Of a DNA stretch of 64,000 bases, positions 43,840 to 52,217 are shown one piece after another. The translations under genes and the position numbers were made by a program. Source of the stretch: an uncultured Bacteroidales bacterium (GTDB taxonomy: Bacteria > Bacteroidota > Bacteroidia > Bacteroidales > Muribaculaceae); NCBI GenBank assembly GCA_902768435.1, contig CACXLJ010000003.1:1-64000 (forward strand). The letters are read 5' to 3'. Each line of letters starts with the position of its first letter. Position 1 is the stretch's first letter. The notes below the pieces were generated by a model that did not search any database, was not told the DNA's origin, and worked only from the letters and a program-made list of their open reading frames with translations.

Positions 43840-44373
43840 TTAGAAGTCGAAGAGAGTGGTCACCTCCACATCGGCGGGGAATTTCTCCACTCCGCCCAGG
43901 TCTTTGAGACCGCAAATGAAGTTGATGTAGATCTTCTTGGGCTTCATGATTTTCACCAGTTCGTAGGCTGCCAGCATGGTGCCTCCGGTGGCAAGCAGGT
44001 CGTCGTGAATGAGCACCACATCGTCGGGTGTGATGGCGTCCTGATGTATCTCAATCACATCCACGCCATATTCCTTGGTGTAGGTCTTTTTGATGGTGAT
44101 GGCAGGCAGTTTGCCGGGCTTGCGCAGGGGCACAAAACCAGCCCCTAATTCGGTGGCAAGGATGGCTCCGCCTATGAATCCGCGTGCCTCGATGCCCACC
44201 ACCTTGGTGATGCCTTTGTCGCGATACATTTCAACCAGCGCATCGGCCACAGTGCGCAGGGCCTTGGCATCCTTGAACAGGGTTGTGAGGTCTTTGAATT
44301 GAATTCCTTTCACGGGAAAATCGGGCACATTGCGCACCACGCTTTTCGCTTCTTCAAGTTCTTTTATGTTCAT
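43840..44373 (-). CDS. apt: Adenine phosphoribosyltransferase
   Basis: Salvages adenine to AMP with PRPP. The ATG at 44373 (MNIKELEEAKSVV) gives a 177-residue protein of normal length. In-frame ATGs at 44379 and 44412 exist, but the latter lies inside the parS site and is rejected. The PRPP-binding loop reads VVLIHDDLLATGGTM (about 115-129), and GIEARGFIGG and the early FPVKGIQFKDLT match the family. It lies between mnmG and uvrC on the same strand. Confidence 0.93.
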   Translation of the reverse strand: MNIKELEEAKSVVRNVPDFPVKGIQFKDLTTLFKDAKALRTVADALVEMYRDKGITKVVGIEARGFIGGAILATELGAGFVPLRKPGKLPAITIKKTYTKEYGVDVIEIHQDAITPDDVVLIHDDLLATGGTMLAAYELVKIMKPKKIYINFICGLKDLGGVEKFPADVEVTTLFDF

Positions 44374-44395
44374 TATCATTGAGTTATTTGTGGAT

Positions 44396-44411
44396 TGTTC
44401 CACGTGAAACA
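44396..44411. other. parS: parS-type centromere site
   Basis: TGTTCCACGTGAAACA is an exact match to the bacterial chromosomal parS consensus TGTTNCACGTGAAACA, the binding site of ParB. It is a palindrome apart from one position. It sits in the short gap between mnmG and apt. In many bacteria parS sites cluster near the replication origin, often close to mnmG (gidA). No parA, parB or dnaA is in the window. Confidence 0.85.
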
Positions 44412-44453
44412 TTTGTTGTTAATAGTCCTGTTTGTTGTCTGGCCAAACCAATT

Positions 44454-46331
44454 TTATCGTCCTAAAAGCAGCAGCAGTATGTTCACATCGCTGGGTGAGA
44501 TGCCCGGGATGCGGGAGGCCTGCCCCAGGGTTTCGGGGTCGATTTTTGCCAATTTCTGTCGGGCCTCGGTCGAGAGCTGCAGTATCTTTTCGTAGTCAAA
44601 TTTGCCTTTGATCTTCACATCCTCAAGGCGTCCGATTTTGTTGGCGATAAGTTCCTCGCGTTCGATATAGCCGTGATATTTGATCTTGATTTCGGCAGCC
44701 TCCACAATCTCGTCTCTCCTGCCCTCCTCTATCGTCTGGATATGTTCGTCGAGGTCGGGAATCACGGTGGCGAGCAGTTTGAAATTGAATTGTGGGCGCA
44801 GCACAAGGTCAAAGAGTTTGCACCCCTGGCGCAGTGGCTCAAATCCCAGTTTCTCGAGCCCGGGATTAATGTAGGCGGTGCGCACCGAGTAGTTCTTCGT
44901 GAAATCGATGAGCGCATCCACTTGCTCCCATTTGCTGCGCATGAGTTGGTAGCGTTCTTCGGTGGCGAGCCCCAGGCGGTAGGCTTTCTCGGTCAAACGG
45001 CGGTCGGCATCGTCCTGTCGTAGCAAGATGCGGTGCTCGGCACGCGAGGTGAACATGCGGTAGGGTTCATCAACGCCTTTGGTCACAAGGTCGTCGATGA
45101 GCACACCTATGTAGGCCTCGTCGCGAGCCAGGGTGAATTCGCCGCCTCCGTGGGTGCGCAGGTGTGCGTTGATGCCGGCAATCAACCCCTGCCCTGCCGC
45201 CTCTTCATAGCCCGTGGTGCCATTCACTTGACCGGCAAAGTAAAGGTTCTTGACGAGTTTGGTTTCCAGTGTGTGATAGAGTTGTGTGGGGTCGAAAAAG
45301 TCGTATTCGATGGCATAGCCCGGGCGAAATGCGTGTGCATTCTCGAGTGCGGGAATATGTGAGATGGCTTCTAGTTGCACATCCCATGGCATCGACGACG
45401 AGAATCCGTTCAGGTACATTTCGTGGGTGGTTTCGCCTTCGGGTTCGAGGAACAGCTGGTGCGAATCCTTGTCGGGGAATGTGACGAGCTTGGTCTCGAT
45501 GCTGGGACAATAACGCGGCCCGATGCTTTGAATCTGGCCGTTGTAGAGCGGCGAATCGGGCAAACCGCGCTGCAGTGTTTCGTGCACCTCTTCGTTGGTG
45601 TACACAATCCAGCAAGGGCGCTGTTTGAGTTCGCGTTTCACACTGGGCAGGAACGAGAAGTGGTGAAAATCGTCGTCGCCGTCCTGTCGTTCGGCCTTGG
45701 TGAAGTCGATGCTGCGTTCGTCGAGGCGCACGGGCGTGCCGGTTTTCATGCGGTCGGCACTGAAACCGAGTTCCACCAGCTGCTCAGTGATGCCGTGCGA
45801 GGCGGGTTCGGCCACTCGCCCACCCTCCTGCTGCACGCGTCCCACATGCATCAGGCCGTTCAGGAAAGTGCCGGCAGTGAGAATCACCGTCTTGGCCTTA
45901 AAGGTGACGCCAAAAGCGGTTTTTACGCCTGTCACTGCCCCACCCTCAAATGTGAGTCCTGTGGCGACATCTTGCCACATATATAAATTAGGTGTATTTT
46001 CGAGTGTGTACCGCCACAATTCTATGAAACGCATGCGGTCGGCCTGTGCGCGTGGACTCCACATCGCTGGACCTTTCGAGCGGTTGAGCATGCGAAATTG
46101 GATGGATGCGCGGTCGGTAACAATGCCCATTTGGCCACCCATGGCATCAATTTCGCGCACAATCTGGCCCTTGGCAATGCCGCCCACTGCCGGATTGCAG
46201 CTCATTTGCGCAATCTTGTTCATGTCGATGGTAATGAGCAGCGTGCGCGACCCCAGGTTGGCAGCGGCGCAAGCGGCTTCACAACCGGCATGACCGGCTC
46301 CAATCACTATTACATCGTAGTCAAGATTCAT
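44454..46331 (-). CDS. mnmG: tRNA uridine-5-carboxymethylaminomethyl modification enzyme MnmG
   Basis: A 625-residue FAD enzyme (GidA) that with MnmE modifies U34 of some tRNAs. The Rossmann dinucleotide motif is DVIVIGAGHAGCEAA (about 5-19), followed by MSCNPAVGGIAKG. The second signature GYEEAAGQGLIAGINA and the C-terminal helical domain (GIEREE-like GYIEREE, EARQKLAKI, RIPGISPSDV) are in place. Its start overlaps the ybeY stop. The parS site is just beyond its stop codon. Confidence 0.97.
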   Translation of the reverse strand: MNLDYDVIVIGAGHAGCEAACAAANLGSRTLLITIDMNKIAQMSCNPAVGGIAKGQIVREIDAMGGQMGIVTDRASIQFRMLNRSKGPAMWSPRAQADRMRFIELWRYTLENTPNLYMWQDVATGLTFEGGAVTGVKTAFGVTFKAKTVILTAGTFLNGLMHVGRVQQEGGRVAEPASHGITEQLVELGFSADRMKTGTPVRLDERSIDFTKAERQDGDDDFHHFSFLPSVKRELKQRPCWIVYTNEEVHETLQRGLPDSPLYNGQIQSIGPRYCPSIETKLVTFPDKDSHQLFLEPEGETTHEMYLNGFSSSMPWDVQLEAISHIPALENAHAFRPGYAIEYDFFDPTQLYHTLETKLVKNLYFAGQVNGTTGYEEAAGQGLIAGINAHLRTHGGGEFTLARDEAYIGVLIDDLVTKGVDEPYRMFTSRAEHRILLRQDDADRRLTEKAYRLGLATEERYQLMRSKWEQVDALIDFTKNYSVRTAYINPGLEKLGFEPLRQGCKLFDLVLRPQFNFKLLATVIPDLDEHIQTIEEGRRDEIVEAAEIKIKYHGYIEREELIANKIGRLEDVKIKGKFDYEKILQLSTEARQKLAKIDPETLGQASRIPGISPSDVNILLLLLGR

Positions 46332-46765
46332 TTTTCAAAAACATTTTTGGATAAGATGGCGAGTGCTTCGTTTTCATGTTGTTCCATGATTTCGCGTTCG
46401 CCGGGGCCCTTGTCGTTAATTCCGCACAGGTGAAGCACACCATGAATCACCACTCGCATCAGTTCGGTGCGGTAATCGGCTCCCACCTGTTCGGCATTGG
46501 TGCGCACGGTGTCGAGCGAGATCACCATGTCGCCGGCAATGCGATGGCGGTTGCTGTAGTCAAATGTGATGATGTCGGTATAATAATCGTGCTTGAGAAA
46601 TTCAAGATTCACCTGCAAGATGTATTCATCGTCGCAAAACACATAGGTGAGCGTGCCCACTTTTTTTTCATGAAGTTCGGCAACCTTCACAATCCACTCC
46701 TGAACCATCGCCCTATTGAATTCGGGCATGGTGGCGTTTTGCGTTATGTAGTTGATTTGTGTCAT
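46328..46765 (-). CDS. ybeY: Endoribonuclease YbeY (rRNA maturation factor)
   Basis: A 145-residue zinc RNase that matures 16S rRNA and acts in ribosome quality control. The zinc motif HGVLHLCGINDKGPGE (about 109-124) is the Bacteroidetes form of HGxLHLxGxDH, in which the third His is replaced; NDKG occupies that place. The upstream EILQVNLEFLKHDYYTDIITF matches the family. It is first in the ybeY-mnmG-apt-uvrC-dtd run. Confidence 0.92.
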   Translation of the reverse strand: MTQINYITQNATMPEFNRAMVQEWIVKVAELHEKKVGTLTYVFCDDEYILQVNLEFLKHDYYTDIITFDYSNRHRIAGDMVISLDTVRTNAEQVGADYRTELMRVVIHGVLHLCGINDKGPGEREIMEQHENEALAILSKNVFEK

Positions 46766-46788
46766 GGGCAGGAATTTGTTTGTGATTA

Positions 46789-46796
46789 CAAAGTTA
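46789..46796 (-). promoter_or_regulatory. -7 box of the ybeY-mnmG operon
   Basis: TAACTTTG on the minus strand, about 24 bp before the ybeY ATG, is an exact TAnnTTTG match. Confidence 0.55.
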
Positions 46797-47075
46797 ATTC
46801 ATATTCTTGACAAAAGTGCGATTGATGCTCACATTTTTCAGTCAAGGGCACTTTTTTGATTTTTCTGCTCCAAAGTGCCGAGGAGCATTATTCGCTGAAA
46901 AACTGCACGATAGGGCATTTTTGACCGCTTGAGAATTCAATATTACACTTTTTCCCATAATTCCCACGCGATTTTTCCCCTCTCAAAGGGTTAAAATGGT
47001 GTTCTCGGGCACTCAAGTTGCCTTGCATCTCCAGCCGACCGATTTCTGGACATTGATAACAAATAATGCTCTTTT
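46797..47075. other. Gene-free intergenic stretch
   Basis: The 378-bp gap between ybeY and the NfeD gene contains the ybeY promoter at one end and a sigma-54-like site at the other. In between there is no credible reading frame or clear repeat. Confidence 0.5.
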
Positions 47076-47091
47076 TGGCACAAATATTGCT
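47076..47091 (+). promoter_or_regulatory. Sigma-54-type promoter upstream of the NfeD/SPFH operon
   Basis: TGGCAC (47076-47081), five bases, TTGCT (47087-47091) match the RpoN -24/-12 consensus with correct spacing. The predicted start near 47102 is about 42 nt before the ATG. A weaker -7-like box, TATCTTTA (47110-47117), could serve a primary-sigma promoter. Confidence 0.5.
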
Positions 47092-47143
47092 ATTTCCATA
47101 GAAAATGATTATCTTTACCCAACCTTATAAATTTTGACTCGTT

Positions 47144-47593
47144 ATGATAGAATATTTTCAAGCCAACCTGTGGCAACTTTGGGCACTCATTAGTTTAGTA
47201 TGCTTGATTCTCGAACTCACCTCGGGAGATTTCTTCATCATGTGTTTTTCGCTCGGTGCCATTCCCGCACTCATTGCTTCGCTGTTCGACACCTCGTTCA
47301 CAGCACAAATCATTATCTTTGCCGTTTGCTCGGCATTGTGCATCTTCTTTGTGCGTCCCATCGCGCTCAAGTATCTGCACAAGCACGACGAGCGGCTCAG
47401 CAATGCCGACGCGCTCATTGGCCGAGAGGGTAGGGTGACCCAGACCATCGAAGCCGGTGGCTTTGGCCGCGTGGCTGTTGATGGCGACGACTGGAAAGCA
47501 AAATGTGCCACTGCCGAGACTATTGAAGAAGGTGCACGCGTGCGCATCACACACCTCGACAGCATCATCGTCACCGTTGAGCGCCTCGACTGA
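47144..47593 (+). CDS. NfeD family membrane protein
   Basis: A 149-residue protein of the short NfeD class. Three membrane helices (about 8-75) precede a C-terminal OB-fold beta domain (about 90-149, LIGREGRVTQTIEAGGFGRV). Short NfeD proteins are partners of SPFH/stomatin-like scaffolds and help order membrane microdomains. The SPFH gene follows 42 bp downstream. Confidence 0.88.
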   Translation: MIEYFQANLWQLWALISLVCLILELTSGDFFIMCFSLGAIPALIASLFDTSFTAQIIIFAVCSALCIFFVRPIALKYLHKHDERLSNADALIGREGRVTQTIEAGGFGRVAVDGDDWKAKCATAETIEEGARVRITHLDSIIVTVERLD

Positions 47594-47635
47594 TCACTGA
47601 AAACGGAATTATTAACTAATTAAAAATATACGACT

Positions 47636-48589
47636 ATGACAGTAGCAACCTATGTACTGATAGCGCTCGTATTGCTTGCGCTCATCATCGTGAAAAAGAG
47701 CCTTGTGATTATCTCGCAGAGCGAGACCAAGATCATTGAGCGTCTTGGCAAGTATCATGCCACGCTGCGTCCCGGTATCAATGTGATTATCCCGTTTGTT
47801 GACAAGGCCAAGAGCGTTGTCGCTTACCGTGCTGGGCGTTATTTCTACACCACCGACATAGATTTGCGTGAGCAGGTCTATGACTTCGACAAGCAGAATG
47901 TGATTACCAAGGATAATGTGCAGACGCAAATCAATGCACTGCTGTATTTCCAGATTGTTGACCCATTCAAAGCTGTTTATGAGATTAATAACTTGCCCAA
48001 CGCTATCGAGAAACTCACGCAGACAACCCTGCGTAACATCATTGGTGAACTGGAACTCGACGAGACACTCACCAGCCGCGACACCATCAACACCAAACTG
48101 CGTGCTGTGCTCGACGATGCCACCAACAAGTGGGGTATCAAGGTGAACCGCGTGGAGCTGCAAGACATCACGCCTCCCGAGAGCGTACTCCAGGCTATGG
48201 AAAAACAGATGCAGGCCGAGCGTAACAAACGCGCCACCATCCTCACCAGCGAGGGCCAGAAGGCGGCTGCCATCCTGCAGTCCGAGGGTCAGAAGACGGC
48301 TCGCATCAACCAGGCCGAGGCCGATCGCCAGACCAAGATTCTCGAGGCCGAAGGTGAGGCACAGGCTCGCATCCGCAAGGCCGAGGCCGAGGCAATCGCC
48401 ATCGACAAGATTACCGAGGCTGTGGGCAAGAGCACCAATCCTGCCAACTATTTGCTGGCGCAGAAGTACATCGCCATGATGCAGGAAGTGGCTTCAGGAC
48501 CTGCGACCAAGACGGTCTATCTGCCCTTCGAGGCCAGCAACATGATGGGCAGCATTGGCGGCATTAAAGACCTGTTCAAGAGCGAATAA
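47636..48589 (+). CDS. SPFH/Band 7 paraslipin-type protein (QmcA-like)
   Basis: A 317-residue membrane-scaffold protein. One N-terminal helix (VLIALVLLALIIVKKSLVII) anchors it, then an SPFH domain (about 25-190) starts SQSETKIIERLGKYHATLRPG. A coiled-coil segment rich in Ala/Glu repeats (about 190-270, LQSEGQKTARINQAEADRQT) and a conserved tail (LPFEASNMMGSIGGI) follow. It forms large ring assemblies in the membrane and recruits or protects other membrane proteins. It is co-transcribed with nfeD. Confidence 0.92.
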   Translation: MTVATYVLIALVLLALIIVKKSLVIISQSETKIIERLGKYHATLRPGINVIIPFVDKAKSVVAYRAGRYFYTTDIDLREQVYDFDKQNVITKDNVQTQINALLYFQIVDPFKAVYEINNLPNAIEKLTQTTLRNIIGELELDETLTSRDTINTKLRAVLDDATNKWGIKVNRVELQDITPPESVLQAMEKQMQAERNKRATILTSEGQKAAAILQSEGQKTARINQAEADRQTKILEAEGEAQARIRKAEAEAIAIDKITEAVGKSTNPANYLLAQKYIAMMQEVASGPATKTVYLPFEASNMMGSIGGIKDLFKSE

Positions 48590-48608
48590 CATTATCAACA
48601 ATAGGGCA

Positions 48609-48647
48609 GGGGAGTGCATGGCTTGTGCGCTCCCCAACCTCTTTTTT
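48609..48647 (+). terminator. Rho-independent terminator of the NfeD/SPFH operon
   Basis: GGGGAG (48609-48614) pairs with CTCCCC (48630-48635), with GCA/TGC possible inside, followed by a T-run at 48642-48647. It lies 20 bp after the SPFH stop codon. Confidence 0.75.
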
Positions 48648-48661
48648 ATGAAGGTTGACTT

Positions 48662-49936
48662 ATGAAACTATACAAGGCTAACATTATATTCACCCGCGAG
48701 AAGGATCACTTTGAGGTTTTGGAGCATGGTTATGTAGGTGTGGAAGGCGGGCGCGTTGTGCGCGTGGCAACCAGTGCCGAAGCCTTTGGCGACGAGGTTG
48801 AGGAGGTGATTGACTATGGCGACCGCTTGCTCATCCCGGCCATGAATGATATGCATGTGCACGCACCGCAATACCGCAATCAGGCCATCTCCATGGACTT
48901 GGAACTGCTGCCGTGGCTCATGAATTACACCTTTCCCGAGGAAGCGAAATTCAGCGATACACGCTACGCCAAGCGCATGTATAGCCGCTTTGTGCGCGAC
49001 CTGTGGCGCTTTGGCACCATGCGCTCAGCGGTCTTCGCCACCATCCATCTCGAGAGCACACGCCTGCTCATGCGTTTGATCCGCGATGCCGGCATGGGTG
49101 CACTGGTGGGCAAGGTCGATATGGATCGCAACGCCATCGATGCGCTCCATGAGAGCGTCGACGAAGCCGTGGCCAAGAACGAGGCGCTCATTGCTGAGTG
49201 GAATGACCCCAACGGTCTGGTGCGCCCCATCATCACACCACGATTCATTCCTTCGTGCACGCCTCCCATGCTGCGTGCATGCGGTAGTTTGGCTAAAAAA
49301 TACGGCTTGCCTGTGCAGTCACATCTGTCCGAGAATCCGAGCGAAATTGCTTGGGTTCAGGAACTTGAGCCTGAGAGTCGCAACTATGGCGATGCCTACG
49401 ACCGCTATGGCCTCTTTGGGCAGACGCCCACCATTATGGCGCACTGTGTGCACACGCCTGACGACGAACTCGACCTGATGACCCGTCGCAATGTGATGGT
49501 TGCCCATTGCCCCACATCGAACCTGAATGTGAGCAGTGGCATGGCACCCATCCGCTCGTTCCTCAACCGGGGTGTCAAGGTGGGATTGGGCAGCGACATC
49601 AGCGGAGGCCACGACCTGAGCATTATGCGCATGATGGTCTACGCCATCCAGGTGAGCAAGATGTACTATCGTCGCGACCCGGGCCAGCGTTTCCTCACGC
49701 TTTCCGAAGCCTTCTGGATTGCCACCAAGTCGGCCGGCAGTTTCTTTGGTCGCGTAGGCAGCTTTGAGCCTGGTTATGAGTTCGATGCACTCGTTGTTGA
49801 CGACAGCGATCTCAACCACGACAACTACTCGCTGTTGCACCGCCTCGAGCGCTTCATCTACCTCGGCGACGACCGCAACATCGCCGTCCGCTTCTGCCGC
49901 GGTCAACAGATCCCCGAGCCTCCCGTCTTCGACTAA
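48662..49936 (+). CDS. Guanine deaminase-like amidohydrolase
   Basis: A 424-residue metal-dependent amidohydrolase. The zinc site is shown by MHVHAPQ (HxH, about 64-70), SHLSEN (His and Glu), MAHCVHT and GLGSDISGG (Asp). HAPQYRNQ, with the Gln after the first motif, and SHLSENPSEI match guanine deaminases, which convert guanine to xanthine. Related chlorohydrolases cannot be ruled out. The ATG lies 14 bp after the T-run of the preceding terminator. It appears to be transcribed alone. Confidence 0.82.
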   Translation: MKLYKANIIFTREKDHFEVLEHGYVGVEGGRVVRVATSAEAFGDEVEEVIDYGDRLLIPAMNDMHVHAPQYRNQAISMDLELLPWLMNYTFPEEAKFSDTRYAKRMYSRFVRDLWRFGTMRSAVFATIHLESTRLLMRLIRDAGMGALVGKVDMDRNAIDALHESVDEAVAKNEALIAEWNDPNGLVRPIITPRFIPSCTPPMLRACGSLAKKYGLPVQSHLSENPSEIAWVQELEPESRNYGDAYDRYGLFGQTPTIMAHCVHTPDDELDLMTRRNVMVAHCPTSNLNVSSGMAPIRSFLNRGVKVGLGSDISGGHDLSIMRMMVYAIQVSKMYYRRDPGQRFLTLSEAFWIATKSAGSFFGRVGSFEPGYEFDALVVDDSDLNHDNYSLLHRLERFIYLGDDRNIAVRFCRGQQIPEPPVFD

Positions 49937-50089
49937 TTTCCCACGAGTGTATAATCTAAAAGCCCATTTCGTGGCCTACTTTTAGAGTTTCAAACAAGAT
50001 GCGCCTCAGCGCTTCCCATTAGGAACTAGGTATTGATGCTGGCCCCACTAATTTTCGCTGAGTCACTAACGCATTCTATATCAAACAAA

Positions 50090-50118
50090 AAAACCGCCTT
50101 CATTAGGGCGGTTTTTTT
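50090..50118. terminator. Terminator next to the tRNA gene
   Basis: AAAACCGCC (50090-50098) pairs with GGCGGTTTT (50107-50115) and is followed by T residues to 50118. It works on both strands and lies directly beyond the 3' end of the minus-strand tRNA gene. Confidence 0.8.
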
Positions 50119-50119
50119 G

Positions 50120-50193
50120 TGGTCCCACTTGGGCTTGAACCAAGGACTCCCTGATTATGAGTCAGGTGCTCTAACCAACTGAGCTATGGGACC
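50120..50193 (-). tRNA. tRNA with CAT anticodon, probably tRNA-Ile2
   Basis: Read on the minus strand, GGTCCCATAGCTCAGTTGG begins a full cloverleaf. The acceptor stem is GGTCCCA/TGGGACC, the D arm contains AGCTCAGTTGGTTAGAGC, the anticodon arm is CCTGA-CTCATAA-TCAGG and the T loop is TTCAAGC. The anticodon is CAT. The loop context CTCATAA is more like isoleucine tRNA (lysidine-modified CAU) than elongator methionine tRNA. The CCA end is not encoded. Confidence 0.92.
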
Positions 50194-50335
50194 GCTTTGG
50201 GAGGCATCATTGCGATACTCGTCTCAAAAGCGAGTGCAAAGTTATATCAAATCTTTCTTTCCCGCAACTTTTGACACATTTTTTTGAAGATGCTGTTTCT
50301 GAATCGGGCCGTGGCGGGGCAGAAATCTTCAGGCA

Positions 50336-51100
50336 TCAATAGGCGCCGTAGAGCATGTCGAGCACGCGGTCATAGGCCTTTGCGTTGTTGAAGCCCTGAC
50401 GCTCCAGCACCAGAATGCTGTCGATCACATTGTCGAGGTAACCAATCGAACGGTAGGGTTTGCTGGTGCGCTTGTCGTATATCTTCCAGTATTTCGTGCC
50501 TTTCAGGTCCTTGTGGAACTTCTTCACGAGTTCTGAGTCGTTGGTTTGCACGCTCCAGTTCTCCTTGGCAAAGTCCTTGCGTTTCTTCTCGAGGAATTCA
50601 CGCAGGTTTTGGGTGTATTTGCCGTAGTTCTCCACCAGTTCCTTATACTTGATGATTTCTTTGGTTTCCATCTTCTCGAAGTAGGTCAGAGCCTCCACGC
50701 AATCGTCTTTGTCGTAGGGTTGCTGGAGCACATCTTTGATGTTCTGGTCAAACACGAGCTGGTCGCGGCGCTCGTAGGTGAGTTCGCGTGCCTTGGTGTA
50801 GTATTTGATGTCCTTCTCAAGTCCTTTTTTCATTTTCTCGAAGCTTGAAATCTCCTTTTTGGCTTCTTTCACCAGGCGATTCAGGCTATCTACGCGTGCC
50901 TCAATGGAGTCGATGCGTAGCTTGATCGCCTCGATGGAGTCTTTTTTCTCCTTCATGATGGCTTCTTGTGCTTCGATTTCGTCGTCAAGGTCGGTCACAT
51001 TGTTGGTTTCCTTCACCATGGGAGTCACATCGATGGCATACGCTGCCGGAGCCGCAACAGCCAGCACCAGCAAAGCAAACAAGGTTTTAAGTATTTTCAT
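50336..51100 (-). CDS. Secreted coiled-coil protein of unknown function
   Basis: A 254-residue protein with signal MKILKTLFALLVLAVAAPAAYA and a long coiled coil (about 35-115) in which DSIEAIKLRIDSIEARVDSL shows clear heptads. A helical C-terminal part ends LDMLYGAY. It is probably periplasmic. No domain family was recognised, although similar secreted coiled-coil proteins are common in Bacteroidales. It stands alone with its own -7 box (51133-51140). Confidence 0.75.
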   Translation of the reverse strand: MKILKTLFALLVLAVAAPAAYAIDVTPMVKETNNVTDLDDEIEAQEAIMKEKKDSIEAIKLRIDSIEARVDSLNRLVKEAKKEISSFEKMKKGLEKDIKYYTKARELTYERRDQLVFDQNIKDVLQQPYDKDDCVEALTYFEKMETKEIIKYKELVENYGKYTQNLREFLEKKRKDFAKENWSVQTNDSELVKKFHKDLKGTKYWKIYDKRTSKPYRSIGYLDNVIDSILVLERQGFNNAKAYDRVLDMLYGAY

Positions 51101-51132
51101 AATCAGTTAATTGTTTCGTTATTAATCTTGCA

Positions 51133-51140
51133 CAAATATA
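51133..51140 (-). promoter_or_regulatory. -7 box of the coiled-coil protein gene
   Basis: TATATTTG on the minus strand is an exact TAnnTTTG match, 33 bp before the ATG. Confidence 0.55.
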
Positions 51141-51194
51141 CGAGAATTTTTTGAAAACCAAGCAGAGCGAGGCAAAAAGTTGCAAAAGAATTAC

Positions 51195-52040
51195 TTATAG
51201 CACCAGTTCGCCATGAGCCAGGATGCGGCTGTTGCCGCCCACCATGATGTTGCCGTCGGCCTGCAGTTGCGTGACAATAACCGATGGGCGGTTCATTGCC
51301 TCGCCTTGCATGAATCGGCAGGTGCTGGGGGCCGTTATCAGTCCGTTGCGGTGCAGGTAGTGGGTGAGTGCTCCGCTCGCCGTACCGGTGGCCGACTCCT
51401 CGGGGATGCCGTATAGCGGACCGAAGTTGCGTGTGTGTGCCGTGTAGCCGTCTTGGCTCAGCGCAAAGGCATGAACCCCCGTCACACCCAGTCCGCGGCT
51501 CATCTCGGCCAACGCGTCCATGTCAGGTTGCAGCGCATGGAGTGCCTCGGGGTTCGCCACAGGCATCATAATGTCAGGCAGGCCCGTGCTGATGATTTCG
51601 ATGGGCAGGGTAGGGCACTGCATGCTCTCGTTCACACCCATCAAGCGGTGCAGGCGCTCGGCATCAACAGCGGTGGGCAGTAGGATAGGGGTCGCCATCT
51701 GCATCATCACCTGCGTGCCTGGCCACACTTCAAGGTCGCCGGCAAGCGTGTGGTTCAGGCACACCTCGCCCTCGGTCACTATGCCCACTTCACGCAGCAC
51801 CCCAAAGGTGGCTATCGTGGCATGGCCGCACAGGTCCACCTCGCCGCAAGGCGTGAAGTAGCGCACCGTGAAGGTCGAAGGACCATCATGCCGCACAAAT
51901 GCTGTTTCAGAGTATCGCAGCTCGGCTGCCACCTGCTGCATCAGTGCCTCGCTTGGGAAGTCCTTGTCGAGCAGCACCACACCAGCGGGATTTCCGCCAA
52001 ATGGTTCGCTTGTGAAAGCATCTACAATATAGAATTTCAT
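51195..52040 (-). CDS. PhzF family isomerase/epimerase-like protein
   Basis: A 281-residue protein of the PhzF/diaminopimelate epimerase fold. Typical marks are VDAFTSEPFGGNPAGVVLL at the N-terminus, RYSETAFV with the catalytic Glu (about residue 45), DLCGHATIAT, and GSLTHY-like SGALTHYLH near the end. Most members have no known substrate; PhzF itself isomerises a phenazine precursor. It is transcribed alone and divergent from the C26 peptidase gene. A possible -7 box (TAATTTTG) lies at 52068-52075. Confidence 0.9.
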   Translation of the reverse strand: MKFYIVDAFTSEPFGGNPAGVVLLDKDFPSEALMQQVAAELRYSETAFVRHDGPSTFTVRYFTPCGEVDLCGHATIATFGVLREVGIVTEGEVCLNHTLAGDLEVWPGTQVMMQMATPILLPTAVDAERLHRLMGVNESMQCPTLPIEIISTGLPDIMMPVANPEALHALQPDMDALAEMSRGLGVTGVHAFALSQDGYTAHTRNFGPLYGIPEESATGTASGALTHYLHRNGLITAPSTCRFMQGEAMNRPSVIVTQLQADGNIMVGGNSRILAHGELVL

Positions 52041-52180
52041 CGGTTCTTTTCGTTATGATTGAATTCTCAAAATTACGCAAAATAATCCTTTCGTCCTAAA
52101 TTAGTGTTCCAATTTCACGCATTTTGTCCGAAAATGGACTGTGCGCATGCCTGATGATAGCATTTTTCGCATTTTTTTTG

Positions 52181-52188
52181 TAAGTTTG
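52181..52188 (+). promoter_or_regulatory. -7 box of the C26 peptidase gene
   Basis: TAAGTTTG is an exact TAnnTTTG match, 30 bp before the ATG at 52218. Confidence 0.6.
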
Positions 52189-52217
52189 CACTTAGAACTC
52201 AACACTTCTTGCTACAC

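Noticed and set aside
44374..44412. Longer apt start (MFHVEQ...)
   Set aside because: The upstream ATG lies within the parS palindrome; the ATG at 44373 gives the normal Apt length.
44395..44595. Plus-strand frame starting MFHVKH
   Set aside because: It begins in parS and runs antisense to the end of mnmG; it has no sign of being a gene.
50120..50193. Initiator methionine tRNA
   Set aside because: The first acceptor pair is G-C, unlike the mismatched end of initiator tRNA, and the anticodon loop context fits tRNA-Ile2.
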